Origin: JAZTZP01 sp045637525 | Lineage (GTDB): Bacteria > Bacillota > Clostridia > UBA1381 | NCBI GenBank assembly: GCA_045637525.1 | Contig: JAZTZP010000046.1 | Coordinates: 1-27,729, forward strand | Length of the DNA stretch: 27,729 nucleotides | Reading direction: 5' to 3' | Shown here: positions 1 to 8,501 of the stretch, piece after piece | Position numbering within the stretch: position 1 is the first letter of the stretch | Layout: every line of letters starts with the position of its first letter | The notes under the pieces: generated by a model | What the model was told of the DNA's origin: nothing | The model's input: the letters and a program-made list of their open reading frames with translations, nothing else | Databases searched by the model: none | Translations under genes and position numbers: made by a program

Positions 1-16
1 GTGATTTGTCACAGGG

Positions 17-38
17 CGCGCTTTGCGCGTTTATTTTA
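17..38 (+). terminator. Possible terminator of a gene left of the window
   Basis: A short GC-rich inverted repeat (GCGCGC, loop TT, GCGCG) is followed by TTTATTTT on the plus strand. This would suit the end of a plus-strand gene lying left of the window. The T tract is interrupted and no gene is visible to its left, so this is only a suggestion. The rest of 1-149 holds a tight palindrome, GAAAATCA-A-TGATTTTC at 79-95, just beyond the stop of the discoidin gene. It has no T tract on the minus strand. Confidence 0.3.
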
Positions 39-149
39 CCCTTGACAAATTGCAGTGGGAGCATTTACAATCATTTTAGCGAAAATCAATGATTTTCTAC
101 GAAATCGTTTGCTATTTTTTCATATTTACTTTACACTACCCATTTTAAT

Positions 150-2072
150 TTATTTTATTATTATTGCATCAACTCTTGGCTTCATGCCTACAAAACTGTT
201 CCATACCATAAGCTTTATTCTACTGTTATTATCTGCTGTTACAGATATTACCTTTTCCATTTCGCCGCTTTCTGCAACCGCTGTTTCAATGCCGCTGAAC
301 ACACCGTTATTGTAAACTGCCACAATTATTACATCTCCGACTGAATAGTAAAGTGACGGAACTGTAACTGAAACATTACTCTTATCTGCCTGTTCAGGAT
401 CATCAACTAAAGCATACAAGCGGAGAGTATGCGGATACCAGTCTGAATCTCTTGTTTTTTCTATTCTCAGATATCTGTATGCATTTGCGGAATCAAGGTC
501 ACATGACAAAACGCCGTTTCCAGTCTTACCAAGCAAAACAGGCGACGTAAATTGCGCATCGGCAGAAGCATAAACACTCACCGGACTCAATGAACCATAC
601 TGTCCGTTTCTCGTCCACTCAAACTTTGACATATTATATTCTGCTCCGAGATCAACCTGAATATATCCTGCATAATAACCCATATATGTATTTGTTTCCG
701 AGCCTGTGAAAAGATTTATCGGAGTTGCATCTTTACCGGCAGATGCATTTGTTCCCCAGCTTGTATCAGTATCACCCTTTGTTACGTTATGCATTACCGC
801 ACCTGCTATTTCAGATGAAATATCCTTCTGCATCTTTATACCAGAAGCTGACATTTCAACCTCAGGTAATGCATATACTCTCATCTTAAGAGGAAGAAAT
901 TCTGCATTTATAAAGTTCTTTCTTATGCGCAGATATCTGTACTTCGTATCTGAATGCAACACTGCAGTTCCTAGTGTTTCTGTTGTTGCCAGAGCCGGAA
1001 CTGTACAAAGCTGAACCGTTTCAGCATAATCCGCAGTTTTTGAACCCTCTATGATTATTGCACCGGAATTTTCAATATTACTCTTCGTCCACTCAAATCT
1101 ATTCAGAGAATATTCTCTGCCAAGATCCACATCTATATATCCCTTCTGATCATAGAAAATCCATGCTTTTGTTCTTGCAACTGATGAAGTAAACAAGTTT
1201 GTAAATACAGCTTCATTTCCTGATTTTGCATTATTTACAGCCGTAACAACACAACCTGATGATATATCAACCTCGTTTGTTACAACGAAATTAACTGTAT
1301 ATACCTTCTTAGCTGTTCCATCTGGCGATGTAACTTCCACCTTTATTTCGTTGATGCCCGCATCTGTACTTTCAGCTCCGGACACTGTAACAGTTGCCCC
1401 CTCTTCAGCCGCAACAGCATTGACTGTAACAGCCCCGGGATCTGTAGTTGAAATAATTGTATATTCTGTATCAGCCTCTCTGAATGCTGTATCGAAGCTG
1501 TAGCCGTCAATTGACAGCTCGCTGAGATTCGCGTTTGTTTCAGGATTTCTGTAGCCATATACCTGAATTTCAATACCGCCCATATTAGCCTTTCTCTCAG
1601 CTCTTATATAGCGATATTCGCCGGAAGAAATATTAAATTCATTTGTCTGCCCTGAAAGCTCTTCACGTGTCAAGGTGACAAGCAGTTCTTTATCAGAAAA
1701 ATCTGACTTATTCGCACCGTAAATCAAAGCATCGCTGCAATCGGTTATGAGTGTTTCAGCATATCTTGCAACCCATACTATTTTTGTTATTTTATAATAA
1801 TCTTCAAGATCGATATTGAGCCATACGGTATCAGAATCAACAGTAGAATGAAGATACCACATCTGTGACTGTTCATATGTTACTCCGGCATAACCGTCAA
1901 CAATCTTCCCGATTGAGCCGTGACTGTCTATATGCTCAGTTCCTTTTCCTGTAATTCCGGCTTCAACAGGCTTACCTGTCGAAAGCAGAGTCTCTGTTGT
2001 ATCGGCAAATACTGCCGTTACTGTGGAAATCGTCATTGCCACGGATAATAATGTGCTAATAATTTTTTTCAT
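150..2072 (-). CDS. Secreted discoidin (F5/8 type C)-like multidomain protein
   Basis: A 640-residue protein beginning with a typical signal peptide (about residues 1-24, cleavage after VFA). At least three beta-sandwich units can be seen with the look of F5/8 type C (discoidin) carbohydrate-binding domains: about 45-170, 275-405 and 425-560. Each has the pattern 'YI.VDLG.EY....FEWT' or 'WLNIDLEDYYKI..IVW' in its first half and 'YRYLRI.K' in its second half. Residues about 178-265 match a cadherin-like beta-sandwich domain ('LSELSIDGYSFD', later 'YTVNF'). A beta-rich tail closes the protein. No catalytic domain, sortase signal or membrane anchor was recognised, so it is probably a released glycan-binding protein. 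AAAGGA lies 8 nt before the ATG. It follows the solute-binding lipoprotein gene by 18 nt, so it is probably the last gene of the uptake operon. Domain names rest on pattern recognition only. Confidence 0.82.
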   Translation of the reverse strand: MKKIISTLLSVAMTISTVTAVFADTTETLLSTGKPVEAGITGKGTEHIDSHGSIGKIVDGYAGVTYEQSQMWYLHSTVDSDTVWLNIDLEDYYKITKIVWVARYAETLITDCSDALIYGANKSDFSDKELLVTLTREELSGQTNEFNISSGEYRYIRAERKANMGGIEIQVYGYRNPETNANLSELSIDGYSFDTAFREADTEYTIISTTDPGAVTVNAVAAEEGATVTVSGAESTDAGINEIKVEVTSPDGTAKKVYTVNFVVTNEVDISSGCVVTAVNNAKSGNEAVFTNLFTSSVARTKAWIFYDQKGYIDVDLGREYSLNRFEWTKSNIENSGAIIIEGSKTADYAETVQLCTVPALATTETLGTAVLHSDTKYRYLRIRKNFINAEFLPLKMRVYALPEVEMSASGIKMQKDISSEIAGAVMHNVTKGDTDTSWGTNASAGKDATPINLFTGSETNTYMGYYAGYIQVDLGAEYNMSKFEWTRNGQYGSLSPVSVYASADAQFTSPVLLGKTGNGVLSCDLDSANAYRYLRIEKTRDSDWYPHTLRLYALVDDPEQADKSNVSVTVPSLYYSVGDVIIVAVYNNGVFSGIETAVAESGEMEKVISVTADNNSRIKLMVWNSFVGMKPRVDAIIIK

Positions 2073-2090
2073 AAAATCAATCCTTTCTTA

Positions 2091-4028
2091 TCAGTTTCCT
2101 GAAATCTCATTTTTCTTTTCTTCTATGTAATGCATATAGTCCTTATTAAGAACATTCACATAGTAGTCATTAAATTCCTCAAAGGTTTTATCTGTAAGAC
2201 CGTTGTCCTCTGCATATTTAACCATTGTGTTGTAGAGCTTTTCAAATTCTTCGTCATCCTGAGCCGCAAACACCTTAAGGAGTGCATCCTCAAATCCATT
2301 TCTTGAATCCCAGAAGCGTTTCATTTCGGGAATAGTTTCAAGCACCTTTCTGTTATAAACATTAGGCACGTTACTAGGCACAAGAACCTGTTTTTTAATT
2401 CTTGATCCGTTATACTCTGTTGTCCATCTCTTCATCTCGTCGCTGTACATCGCTTTCGGAACATATTTTGTTGTTCCGATTTTGACTTTGCTCGGCCATG
2501 TTACTGCAAGCCCCATAGGCTCAATTGTTTCTGTGCCGTTCTCAGCGCTGAAAAGCATTTCCTTCTTAACCTGCTCATCCTTATAGGTTAATGTTCCGTC
2601 TTCATACTCTGTATACCACCCTTCGCTCTTCGGTCCCCAGAACATGAGTTTCTGACCCGCATTACTTGCAACAAATTCAAACATCTGCAGAATTTGAACA
2701 AGCTGTTCCTCGCTCACGCTGTTCTTGAAGAAAGAATATCTGTCAAATTGTGTATAATCGTACTGAGCAAAAAGGTACTTGCTCTCATCTGCACTTGTAA
2801 AGTTGCAGAAAACCTTTCTGTATCTGAAATCGCCATTAATATTTGCATCGGAAGGACAATATGAGCCATAGCAGACAATGTATCTTCCGTTATTGAGCTT
2901 TTCATCAAAAAGCTGTTTTGTATCAACAAGAGCCTCTGGCGAACATACCTCATCACGGATAAGCTTGTTATACATTTTCAGAATATCCTTAAACCAAGGC
3001 TGTTTGAAGGTAGGAAGTATTTTTCCCTCCTCCATATCCCAGTATGAGAAATAGTTCGGATTCTCGCCCGGTGTTGCCGTTGCATAACCAAACATACCGC
3101 CAAGCTGAACAAGTACAGGCCAGTTATCTGCACCTACGTGAGTAAACATAGGATATACCTCTGCGTCACCGTCTTTAAGATTTAAATCCTTTATCCTGTA
3201 AAGTAAATCTATAAATTCATCCGGTGAATTTATCGGTACATCTAATATTTCCTCTTTTGTAAAGCTGCCGTTTTTATTATAAATCTCTTTAAGCTCCGCC
3301 ACTGTATGAGCCTGGGGATACAACTGCTTTAATATATCGTCACGCATGTAAAAATACGGATAAGCAGAAATATCTGTATCAGCAATAGCTCTTATCTGCT
3401 CCGGTGTAATATCTATTGAATTATCAATATCCTTAAGTGCTGTAAGAGAGTTTGCACCACTCACTGTCGGAATAGATATTTCATAAATACCGCCATATGT
3501 TTCCTTCTGATAATTCCACAGATCTCCATAAAGAGTTTTTGATGAAGGTCCGAAAATCCTATACAATGTCGGAGCATATTTTTCCATATACGGTTCAACA
3601 TCCCACAAATAGTCACTTTTTATAAGTGAAGACGGATCAGGAAGATTTTCAACTATATGTGGAAAATCATCTGCCGCAATAAGCTTGGCAACAACAGCAT
3701 CATAGCTGTTTCCGCCATTATCAAATGATTCATCAACACTATATGTAATACCTGTAATTCTTTCCAATTCCTTTGAAACAGGATCGTCTGTTACTATTTT
3801 CGACTTACTTGTTGTACTACTTGTATTTGAAGCCTGTTCCCATTTTATGAGACTGAGCTTCTCACCCTCCCACGAGGGTACTTCTTCTGAGTCCTTATAC
3901 TGAGTAAAATCTATTGGTTCAATATTTGTTTTAACATTATTTTTTTCTTTTTTCTCTCCGCAACCTGCTATAGAAATACCCATAGTAAGGACAAGCAGAA
4001 ACGCTATAATTCTTTTTAAATTTTTCAT
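2091..4028 (-). CDS. Extracellular sugar-binding lipoprotein of an Lpl-type ABC importer
   Basis: A 645-residue substrate-binding protein. It has a lipoprotein signal peptide with lipobox SIAGC (Cys23), a Glu/Lys-rich linker, then a large type 1 solute-binding fold. The long form (over 500 residues) is typical of the LplA/YtcQ family that feeds complex oligosaccharides to LplB/LplC-type permeases. Aromatic stretches such as 'GGMFGYATATPGENPNYFSYW' fit a sugar-binding cleft. AGAAAGG lies 8 nt before the ATG. It lies 21 nt downstream of the second permease gene, in the same operon. The substrate cannot be read from the sequence; neighbouring genes suggest a plant or host glycan fragment, which is inference. 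Confidence 0.9.
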   Translation of the reverse strand: MKNLKRIIAFLLVLTMGISIAGCGEKKEKNNVKTNIEPIDFTQYKDSEEVPSWEGEKLSLIKWEQASNTSSTTSKSKIVTDDPVSKELERITGITYSVDESFDNGGNSYDAVVAKLIAADDFPHIVENLPDPSSLIKSDYLWDVEPYMEKYAPTLYRIFGPSSKTLYGDLWNYQKETYGGIYEISIPTVSGANSLTALKDIDNSIDITPEQIRAIADTDISAYPYFYMRDDILKQLYPQAHTVAELKEIYNKNGSFTKEEILDVPINSPDEFIDLLYRIKDLNLKDGDAEVYPMFTHVGADNWPVLVQLGGMFGYATATPGENPNYFSYWDMEEGKILPTFKQPWFKDILKMYNKLIRDEVCSPEALVDTKQLFDEKLNNGRYIVCYGSYCPSDANINGDFRYRKVFCNFTSADESKYLFAQYDYTQFDRYSFFKNSVSEEQLVQILQMFEFVASNAGQKLMFWGPKSEGWYTEYEDGTLTYKDEQVKKEMLFSAENGTETIEPMGLAVTWPSKVKIGTTKYVPKAMYSDEMKRWTTEYNGSRIKKQVLVPSNVPNVYNRKVLETIPEMKRFWDSRNGFEDALLKVFAAQDDEEFEKLYNTMVKYAEDNGLTDKTFEEFNDYYVNVLNKDYMHYIEEKKNEISGN

Positions 4029-4049
4029 TTTCTTAACCTTTCTATTTTT

Positions 4050-4952
4050 TTAACCTTTAACACTGCCCATCATAATACCCTTCACAAAATACTTTTGCAG
4101 GAATGGGTACACACAAATTATAGGCAGGATTGTTACCATAATCTGCGCAGAAATAACAGTATCTGACGTAGGTGAAGCAGCATTTTCCATTGTCATACCC
4201 ATCTTCGCTGATTCTGCCATAAGCTTTTGCAGGCGTTCACTTTCTTTTACCAGTTCCATCATTATGTACTGCATTGTATACAGCTTGGGCTTTTTGATAT
4301 ACATAAGAGTAGTGGTCCAGTCATTCCAATGGAAAACCATTATCCATAATGCAATAGTTGCAAGAATCGGTTTGCATAACGGCATTATTATTCTGAAAAA
4401 TACAGTCACCTCTGTGGCACCGTCAATAAACGCCGATTCTTCAAGGCTTTTCGGAATAGTTGACTGAATAAATGTTCTTATAATTACTACATTATAAAAA
4501 CTGAAAGCAAACGGAAAAATATACACCCAGAAATTATTCAGAAGATTTATTTTTGAAAACCATACATATGTAGGCATAACTCCTGCATTAAAAAACATAG
4601 GCAACATAAAAAATATTACTATAAGCCCTTTACCCGGAAAACGCTTCTTTGCCAACGCATACGCTGTTGCAAACTGCACGATTATTCCGAATACCACACT
4701 GATTAAAACTCTTGATACCGTAATAAAAATCGAATCCTTAAATGTACCTCCGCTAAGTACCATTTTATAATTGTCCCATGTAAAAACTCTCGGCCAGAAC
4801 CATATACCGCCACGGCTTGCATCAACTCCGTCGTTAAGCGATTTTGCCAGTACATTCAGTACCGGAAGAACAAACATAAAGCAAAGAAGTGTTATAAGAA
4901 GATAGTTGAATACTACAAATATCTTTCTTGTTATACTTGTCTTAATTTTCAT
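4050..4952 (-). CDS. Sugar ABC transporter permease, LplC/YtcP type
   Basis: A 300-residue integral membrane protein with about six transmembrane helices and a binding-protein-dependent permease (MalG-like) domain. The EAA loop reads 'EESAFIDGATEVTVFFRIIMPLCKP', the contact site for the ATPase. The C-terminus 'KYFVKGIMMGSVKG' is the typical end of this subfamily. A GTG at 4961 is in frame, but GAGGTG lies about 6 nt before the ATG at 4952, so that start is preferred. It follows the other permease gene closely, so the two would form a heterodimeric channel. No ATPase gene is in the window; family members commonly use a shared MsmX-like ATPase encoded elsewhere. Confidence 0.92.
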   Translation of the reverse strand: MKIKTSITRKIFVVFNYLLITLLCFMFVLPVLNVLAKSLNDGVDASRGGIWFWPRVFTWDNYKMVLSGGTFKDSIFITVSRVLISVVFGIIVQFATAYALAKKRFPGKGLIVIFFMLPMFFNAGVMPTYVWFSKINLLNNFWVYIFPFAFSFYNVVIIRTFIQSTIPKSLEESAFIDGATEVTVFFRIIMPLCKPILATIALWIMVFHWNDWTTTLMYIKKPKLYTMQYIMMELVKESERLQKLMAESAKMGMTMENAASPTSDTVISAQIMVTILPIICVYPFLQKYFVKGIMMGSVKG

Positions 4953-4968
4953 ATCTCTCACCTCACCC

Positions 4969-5949
4969 TTAAAATACGCTGGTTTCGCTCACACGCTTTG
5001 CAAAGCTGTTAACGATGCAAAGAATTACTATGTTTACGAGTCCCTGGAATAAACCGAACGCAGTTGATATCTGATAATCTCCGCCCGCTATTCCCCGTTT
5101 GTAAACAATAGTCTGAACAACCTCAAAATCTATATATGCATTCTGCATACCGTAAATCAGCTCAAAATTGTCCGAAAACAACGAACCACATCGCCATATA
5201 AGCATAATTATAACCGTAGGCATAATCGACGGAACCGTAATCGAAACAGTCTGTCTGAATTTCCCCGCCCCATCAATGGTTGCAGCTTCATAAAGTGCCG
5301 AATCAACGCCGCTTATTGCTGCAAGATACACCACTGAGTTCCATCCTATGGTTTTCCAAAGTGTGAGAATAATAACATTCGGAACGAAAAATTCCTGATT
5401 TGCCATTATCAGACTTCTTTTGTCCTCACCAAAAATCAACGCAATAATATTATTCACCATGCCTGATTTTGCATATAATGCAGTCGCTATTCCGATTACT
5501 GAAATCCACGACAGAAAATGTGGAAGATAGCTTATAGTCTGTGCAACCTTTTTAAAATACTTATTTTCTATTTCATTTATCAGCAATGCAAATATAATAG
5601 GTGCCGGAAAAGTCAGAGCAAGGTTGACCAAACTTACGTAAAACGTGTTTACAATAGCTTTAAGCGTTTCCTCATTTTTTAATATGTATCTGAAGTTTTC
5701 AAGTCCAATCCATTCACTCAGCTCAGGCTTGTAAATGTTGTATTCCTGAAAAGCTATTTTCAATCCACCCATAGGTGCATAGAAAAACAGTAACGTAAGT
5801 ATTATTCCTGGAACAAGCAACAAATAAATAAATTTATTTTTCTTGATTGCGACAATATATCTGTGCAAGCTGAATCCCTCTTTAGTAATTGATGCTAAGC
5901 TTTCATTTTTCAAGCTACAATACTTCCTCTCTATTTGATATTTAAGCAT
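4969..5949 (-). CDS. Sugar ABC transporter permease, LplB/YteP type
   Basis: A permease of about 314-326 residues with six predicted transmembrane helices. It has the family's N-terminal 'FIYLLLVPGIILTLLFFYAP' helix, the following 'IAFQEYN' motif, and an EAA loop 'YEAATIDGAGKFRQTVSITVP'. It pairs with the LplC-like permease just downstream. The start is uncertain. The ATG at 5949 has no ribosome site in front, while an in-frame TTG at 5913 is preceded by GAGAGGAAG at a good distance and would remove a non-family N-terminal extension. The gene lies downstream of a frameshifted gene with a gap of less than 20 nt from that gene's reconstructed stop. Confidence 0.9.
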   Translation of the reverse strand: MLKYQIERKYCSLKNESLASITKEGFSLHRYIVAIKKNKFIYLLLVPGIILTLLFFYAPMGGLKIAFQEYNIYKPELSEWIGLENFRYILKNEETLKAIVNTFYVSLVNLALTFPAPIIFALLINEIENKYFKKVAQTISYLPHFLSWISVIGIATALYAKSGMVNNIIALIFGEDKRSLIMANQEFFVPNVIILTLWKTIGWNSVVYLAAISGVDSALYEAATIDGAGKFRQTVSITVPSIMPTVIIMLIWRCGSLFSDNFELIYGMQNAYIDFEVVQTIVYKRGIAGGDYQISTAFGLFQGLVNIVILCIVNSFAKRVSETSVF

Positions 5950-5967
5950 AAAAATTTTGTTACTGTA

Positions 5968-6299
5968 TTATCTTGTCGGTACTGATGATGTAAAAACAAA
6001 ATATTCAGTATTACCAGCAGAAAAAACAGTATCAAGAATATAACCGTCTACACCTGAAGCTGTAAGATCTGCACTTGCACCCCTTCTCCGTTATTAACCA
6101 CATTTCCGAATACTTCACCATCACTTGTTGCCGAAACATGCATATCAGCAATTACACTGACATACAAATCGAGATCGTTCGTTCTCGTTTCCCCACCGTC
6201 CACTCCTTTTACCGGCAACACAAAACCGCTTATCACCGTTGACAGGGCAATACACAAAAAAATAATTTTTTTGGGTTTTTTCATGCTAACTTCCTCCAT
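5968..6299 (-). pseudogene. Frameshifted small secreted protein
   Basis: The open frame gives an 83-residue product starting at 6299 (GGAGG-preceded inner ATG at 6284) with a clear signal peptide, 'KIIFLCIALSTVISGFVLP'. It ends in an unnatural 'VQVQILQLQV' tail. Adding one base at the C4 run at 6080-6083 (G run on the coding strand) restores a frame that continues 'ASADLTASGVDGYILDTVFS' and stops at 5968, about 110 residues in all. The restored tail is well composed, which is why I call this a frameshift. I do not recognise the family. The mature part looks beta-rich; 'IADMHV' resembles the first metal motif (DxH) of calcineurin-like phosphoesterases, but no further motif follows. It could be a recent mutation, a phase-variable run or a sequencing error. 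Confidence 0.6.
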
Positions 6300-6313
6300 T
6301 TTATAATTTTATT

Positions 6314-6355
6314 TTAATTTTAATTTATCAGTCATTATCTGAAAATTAAAATTAA
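6314..6355 (-). repeat. Long AT-rich hairpin inside the uptake operon
   Basis: Arms TTAATTTTAATTTATCAG (6314-6331) and its complement at 6339-6355 form a stem of about 17 bp with a single bulge and a 7-nt loop. It lies between the zinc-ribbon gene and the frameshifted secreted-protein gene. No T tract follows on the minus strand, so a classical terminator is unlikely. An mRNA-processing or stabilising hairpin separating the enzyme and transporter parts of the operon is possible. Confidence 0.5.
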
Positions 6356-6383
6356 CATGCAATTTTATTATTTCTCATAACAT

Positions 6384-6584
6384 TTATTTAAAATGTCTTT
6401 TTATTGAATACTTTTTAGTTACAAAATCAACTGTTTGCATCTGTACTTTCTCAAGACTGCCGTTAAAACAACATTTATGGCAGTAAAATTCATCCTTTTT
6501 ATCATCGTAGAGCAAAAACACATCTATATCTTTTGCAAAACATTCAGGACAGCGAATCAGTCTGCCCGTTTTATTTTCATACAT
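6384..6584 (-). CDS. Small zinc-ribbon protein, unknown function
   Basis: A 66-residue protein with one CxxC pair near the start ('IRCPECFAKD') and a second about 20 residues later ('FYCHKCCFNG'), the layout of a zinc ribbon. The segment between them is charged ('LLYDDKKDE'). There is no signal peptide or membrane helix, so it should be cytoplasmic. It begins inside the last 28 nt of the preceding barrel-protein gene in another frame. A purine-rich ribosome site (GGGAGAGGA) lies about 9-10 nt before the ATG, suggesting translational coupling. I do not recognise the family. A nucleic-acid-binding or accessory role is possible but unsupported. Confidence 0.65.
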   Translation of the reverse strand: MYENKTGRLIRCPECFAKDIDVFLLYDDKKDEFYCHKCCFNGSLEKVQMQTVDFVTKKYSIKRHFK

Positions 6585-8293
6585 ACTTTTAGTTCCTCTC
6601 CCTTCTTCATTCTCTTTTTAGCACTGAGTGTTATAAAAGGCTTAAACAAATATCCGTCTAATACTTTACCCTCAACATCTTGTGAAAGAACCTTCATTTC
6701 GACCATAGTACCAATCTGAGGATATTCAGCCGTCATTCGTGTAACCTGCGAAAGTGTTATTTCACGACTGCTGTATTTAAAATCAAGTGCATGAGCATTT
6801 GTTTCATTTTCTATACCTACTTTGCAGCCGCGCATATTCTTCTGATACTGAGTATCACCATAGCAGGTTCTGTTGTATTCTACAAAATCAATTACTGCAT
6901 TTTCATCACTCACATCAAGCAGACGTCTTGTTATAACCATAACACCGCTTCCGTCAAATTCAACAATTGAATCAAATGTGACACTTACTCCATCAAGCGT
7001 AATTTCTACCGGAAGAATATGTATTTTTTTATTACCCACAACCTCAAACCCGGTGCGTTTAAGAGCTATACAGTACTCCTTTGAATTAATAAAAACTTTA
7101 AGCGTATGCAGACTTCCGTCGTGGACGCCGCCTCGCATTTCAGCCGAGATAAGATACGGCTGATTCATATTGCAAAGATTATCTGTATCAGATCCCGTAT
7201 CTTTATTTATGCGTCCCGGATACGGTCTTAAATCGCATATTGCTCCGCCTATATTTCCGTCAAAGCTTACACGCATCATCGGGTCGATATACCAATACAT
7301 TGTTCTGTCTGAACCGCAGATTATATCACGCCATGAATTAACTTCCGGTGTACCTATTTCAATGTTTTCCATATACCATTTACCGAACTCACCCATAGTC
7401 ATCAGTTCGATTTTTCCTTCCGCCGCTTTTTTTGCTATATACTCTGTATTTTCATCATACAAACGCTCTGCATAGCTCCCTGGCTCATCAAGCATTGTTC
7501 TGTCTGTAAGCCATTGCGGAGCTACAAAGATATTATAATATCCGTACTCGTTATATTTAAGTTGCTCAAGCCACATATCAATAAAATCAAACATATACGG
7601 ACAATCACCGTTTACAGGGTCATATGCCTTTGCTCTTACTACATTTATCGGATGCGATGAAAACAAATCATCACGTGAAGTAAAGCTCATTATCATATCA
7701 CGGTTCAGATGAGGCAATCCGACGATTCCGCAAAACTCGTCTTTATCTTTCGCAGGAATAAGTGAATTATATTTTGACGGATAATACGCCCCCCACGGCC
7801 CGCCGTCGCTGAACAGATGCCACATATTCTGATTACCGTAAAACATCTTTACTCCTTCTTCAAAGCAACTTGTTATCGATGCCTTTACCGACGGATAGTT
7901 CTTATGAATAAAATTAAGTGAACGTGCATCCCATACATACGACGAAACAGATTCAGGATAGAAGCCAAAAAACTCAACAAATTTCTCCATATATTTTACA
8001 ATTACTTTCTTTCTTGTTTCAAAGTCCATCAGCCATATCATCGGTTCTTTGACTTCAAATTCTTTCTGTGTTTCTTTGTCTACCTCATGAAAACTCAGAG
8101 CTATTTCGTCACCATATTTCTCACTTTCACTTTTTAGTATTTTTATGGTTTCTTCATTATAAAACCCGTCAGCAGTTATCATCATAGTTGTCTTTACGCC
8201 GTACTTATGACATATATTCTGTTGTTTCATAAACGGTTCTATATTTGCCGCTCCTACACGGTGTATAATGTTTACATACATTTTTGCACTCAT
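6557..8293 (-). CDS. Putative glycoside hydrolase/deacetylase-like barrel protein
   Basis: A protein of about 578 residues without a signal peptide. The N-terminal 300 residues resemble a NodB/glycoside-hydrolase-deacetylase barrel: 'YGVKTTMMITADGFY' (strand, then a position like the deacetylase Asp), 'GDEIALSFHEVD' (the usual HxxxH region with one His), and a long aromatic middle. The C-terminal half (about 330-578) is beta-rich and could bind carbohydrate. The architecture recalls the Bacteroides DUF3863/DUF3864 pair described as a glycoside hydrolase/deacetylase; that match is from memory and unverified. A TTG start at 8302 is in frame, but it lies only 3 nt after GGAGGAGG. The ATG at 8293 (12 nt) is preferred without certainty. 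It is the first gene of the operon, directly behind the promoter at 8329-8356, and probably acts on sugar imported by the downstream transporter. Confidence 0.65.
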   Translation of the reverse strand: MSAKMYVNIIHRVGAANIEPFMKQQNICHKYGVKTTMMITADGFYNEETIKILKSESEKYGDEIALSFHEVDKETQKEFEVKEPMIWLMDFETRKKVIVKYMEKFVEFFGFYPESVSSYVWDARSLNFIHKNYPSVKASITSCFEEGVKMFYGNQNMWHLFSDGGPWGAYYPSKYNSLIPAKDKDEFCGIVGLPHLNRDMIMSFTSRDDLFSSHPINVVRAKAYDPVNGDCPYMFDFIDMWLEQLKYNEYGYYNIFVAPQWLTDRTMLDEPGSYAERLYDENTEYIAKKAAEGKIELMTMGEFGKWYMENIEIGTPEVNSWRDIICGSDRTMYWYIDPMMRVSFDGNIGGAICDLRPYPGRINKDTGSDTDNLCNMNQPYLISAEMRGGVHDGSLHTLKVFINSKEYCIALKRTGFEVVGNKKIHILPVEITLDGVSVTFDSIVEFDGSGVMVITRRLLDVSDENAVIDFVEYNRTCYGDTQYQKNMRGCKVGIENETNAHALDFKYSSREITLSQVTRMTAEYPQIGTMVEMKVLSQDVEGKVLDGYLFKPFITLSAKKRMKKGEELKVCMKIKRAD

Positions 8294-8328
8294 TGCAATC
8301 AAATACCTCCTCCACCTTTTTTATTTTA

Positions 8329-8356
8329 ATTTTACCACTTAATTCAGAAATTTCAA
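8329..8356 (-). promoter_or_regulatory. Promoter of the minus-strand uptake operon
   Basis: On the minus strand, TTGAAA (8351-8356) and TAAAAT (8329-8334) are spaced by 16 bp, about 36 nt before the start of the barrel-protein gene. The direct repeats at 8357-8389 touch the upstream edge of the -35 box, as expected for activation by an AraC-family regulator. Confidence 0.6.
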
Positions 8357-8389
8357 TACACGAATTTTAAAATGAAATATACGAATTTA
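8357..8389. promoter_or_regulatory. Direct repeat, candidate YesN-type operator
   Basis: Two copies of TAYACGAATTTW lie at 8357-8368 (TACACGAATTTT) and 8378-8389 (TATACGAATTTA), exactly 21 bp apart, or two helical turns. They are directly upstream of the -35 box of the leftward operon and beside the gene pair encoding an AraC-type regulator. AraC-family proteins usually bind such tandem asymmetric sites. Assignment to this regulator is inference. Confidence 0.5.
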
Positions 8390-8410
8390 TTACATTTGTA
8401 ACAATTGACA

Positions 8411-8439
8411 TTGACTTTTATCAAAAAAAATTGTATAGT
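8411..8439 (+). promoter_or_regulatory. Promoter of histidine kinase/regulator copy 1
   Basis: TTGACT (8411-8416) and TATAGT (8434-8439) are separated by 17 bp, about 60 nt before the kinase start codon. An overlapping TTGACA at 8405-8410 would give a poorer 23-bp spacing. Copy 2 of the pair has no counterpart of this promoter. Confidence 0.7.
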
Positions 8440-8501
8440 AATATTAGCATTATTTTATAGAACGATTAGTTACTGAAAACTTAAGAAAGGAATAGCATAA
8501 T

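Noticed and set aside
42..71. Promoter-like TTGACA (42-47) and TACAAT (66-71), 18 bp apart on the plus strand
   Set aside because: It points into the 3' end of the minus-strand discoidin gene and no plus-strand gene follows. Antisense transcription is possible but nothing else supports it.
6048..6299. Metallophosphoesterase fragment, from the IADMHV (DxH) motif
   Set aside because: No later metal or phosphate motifs are present, and the restored reading frame continues into a beta-rich tail instead. The motif alone is too short.
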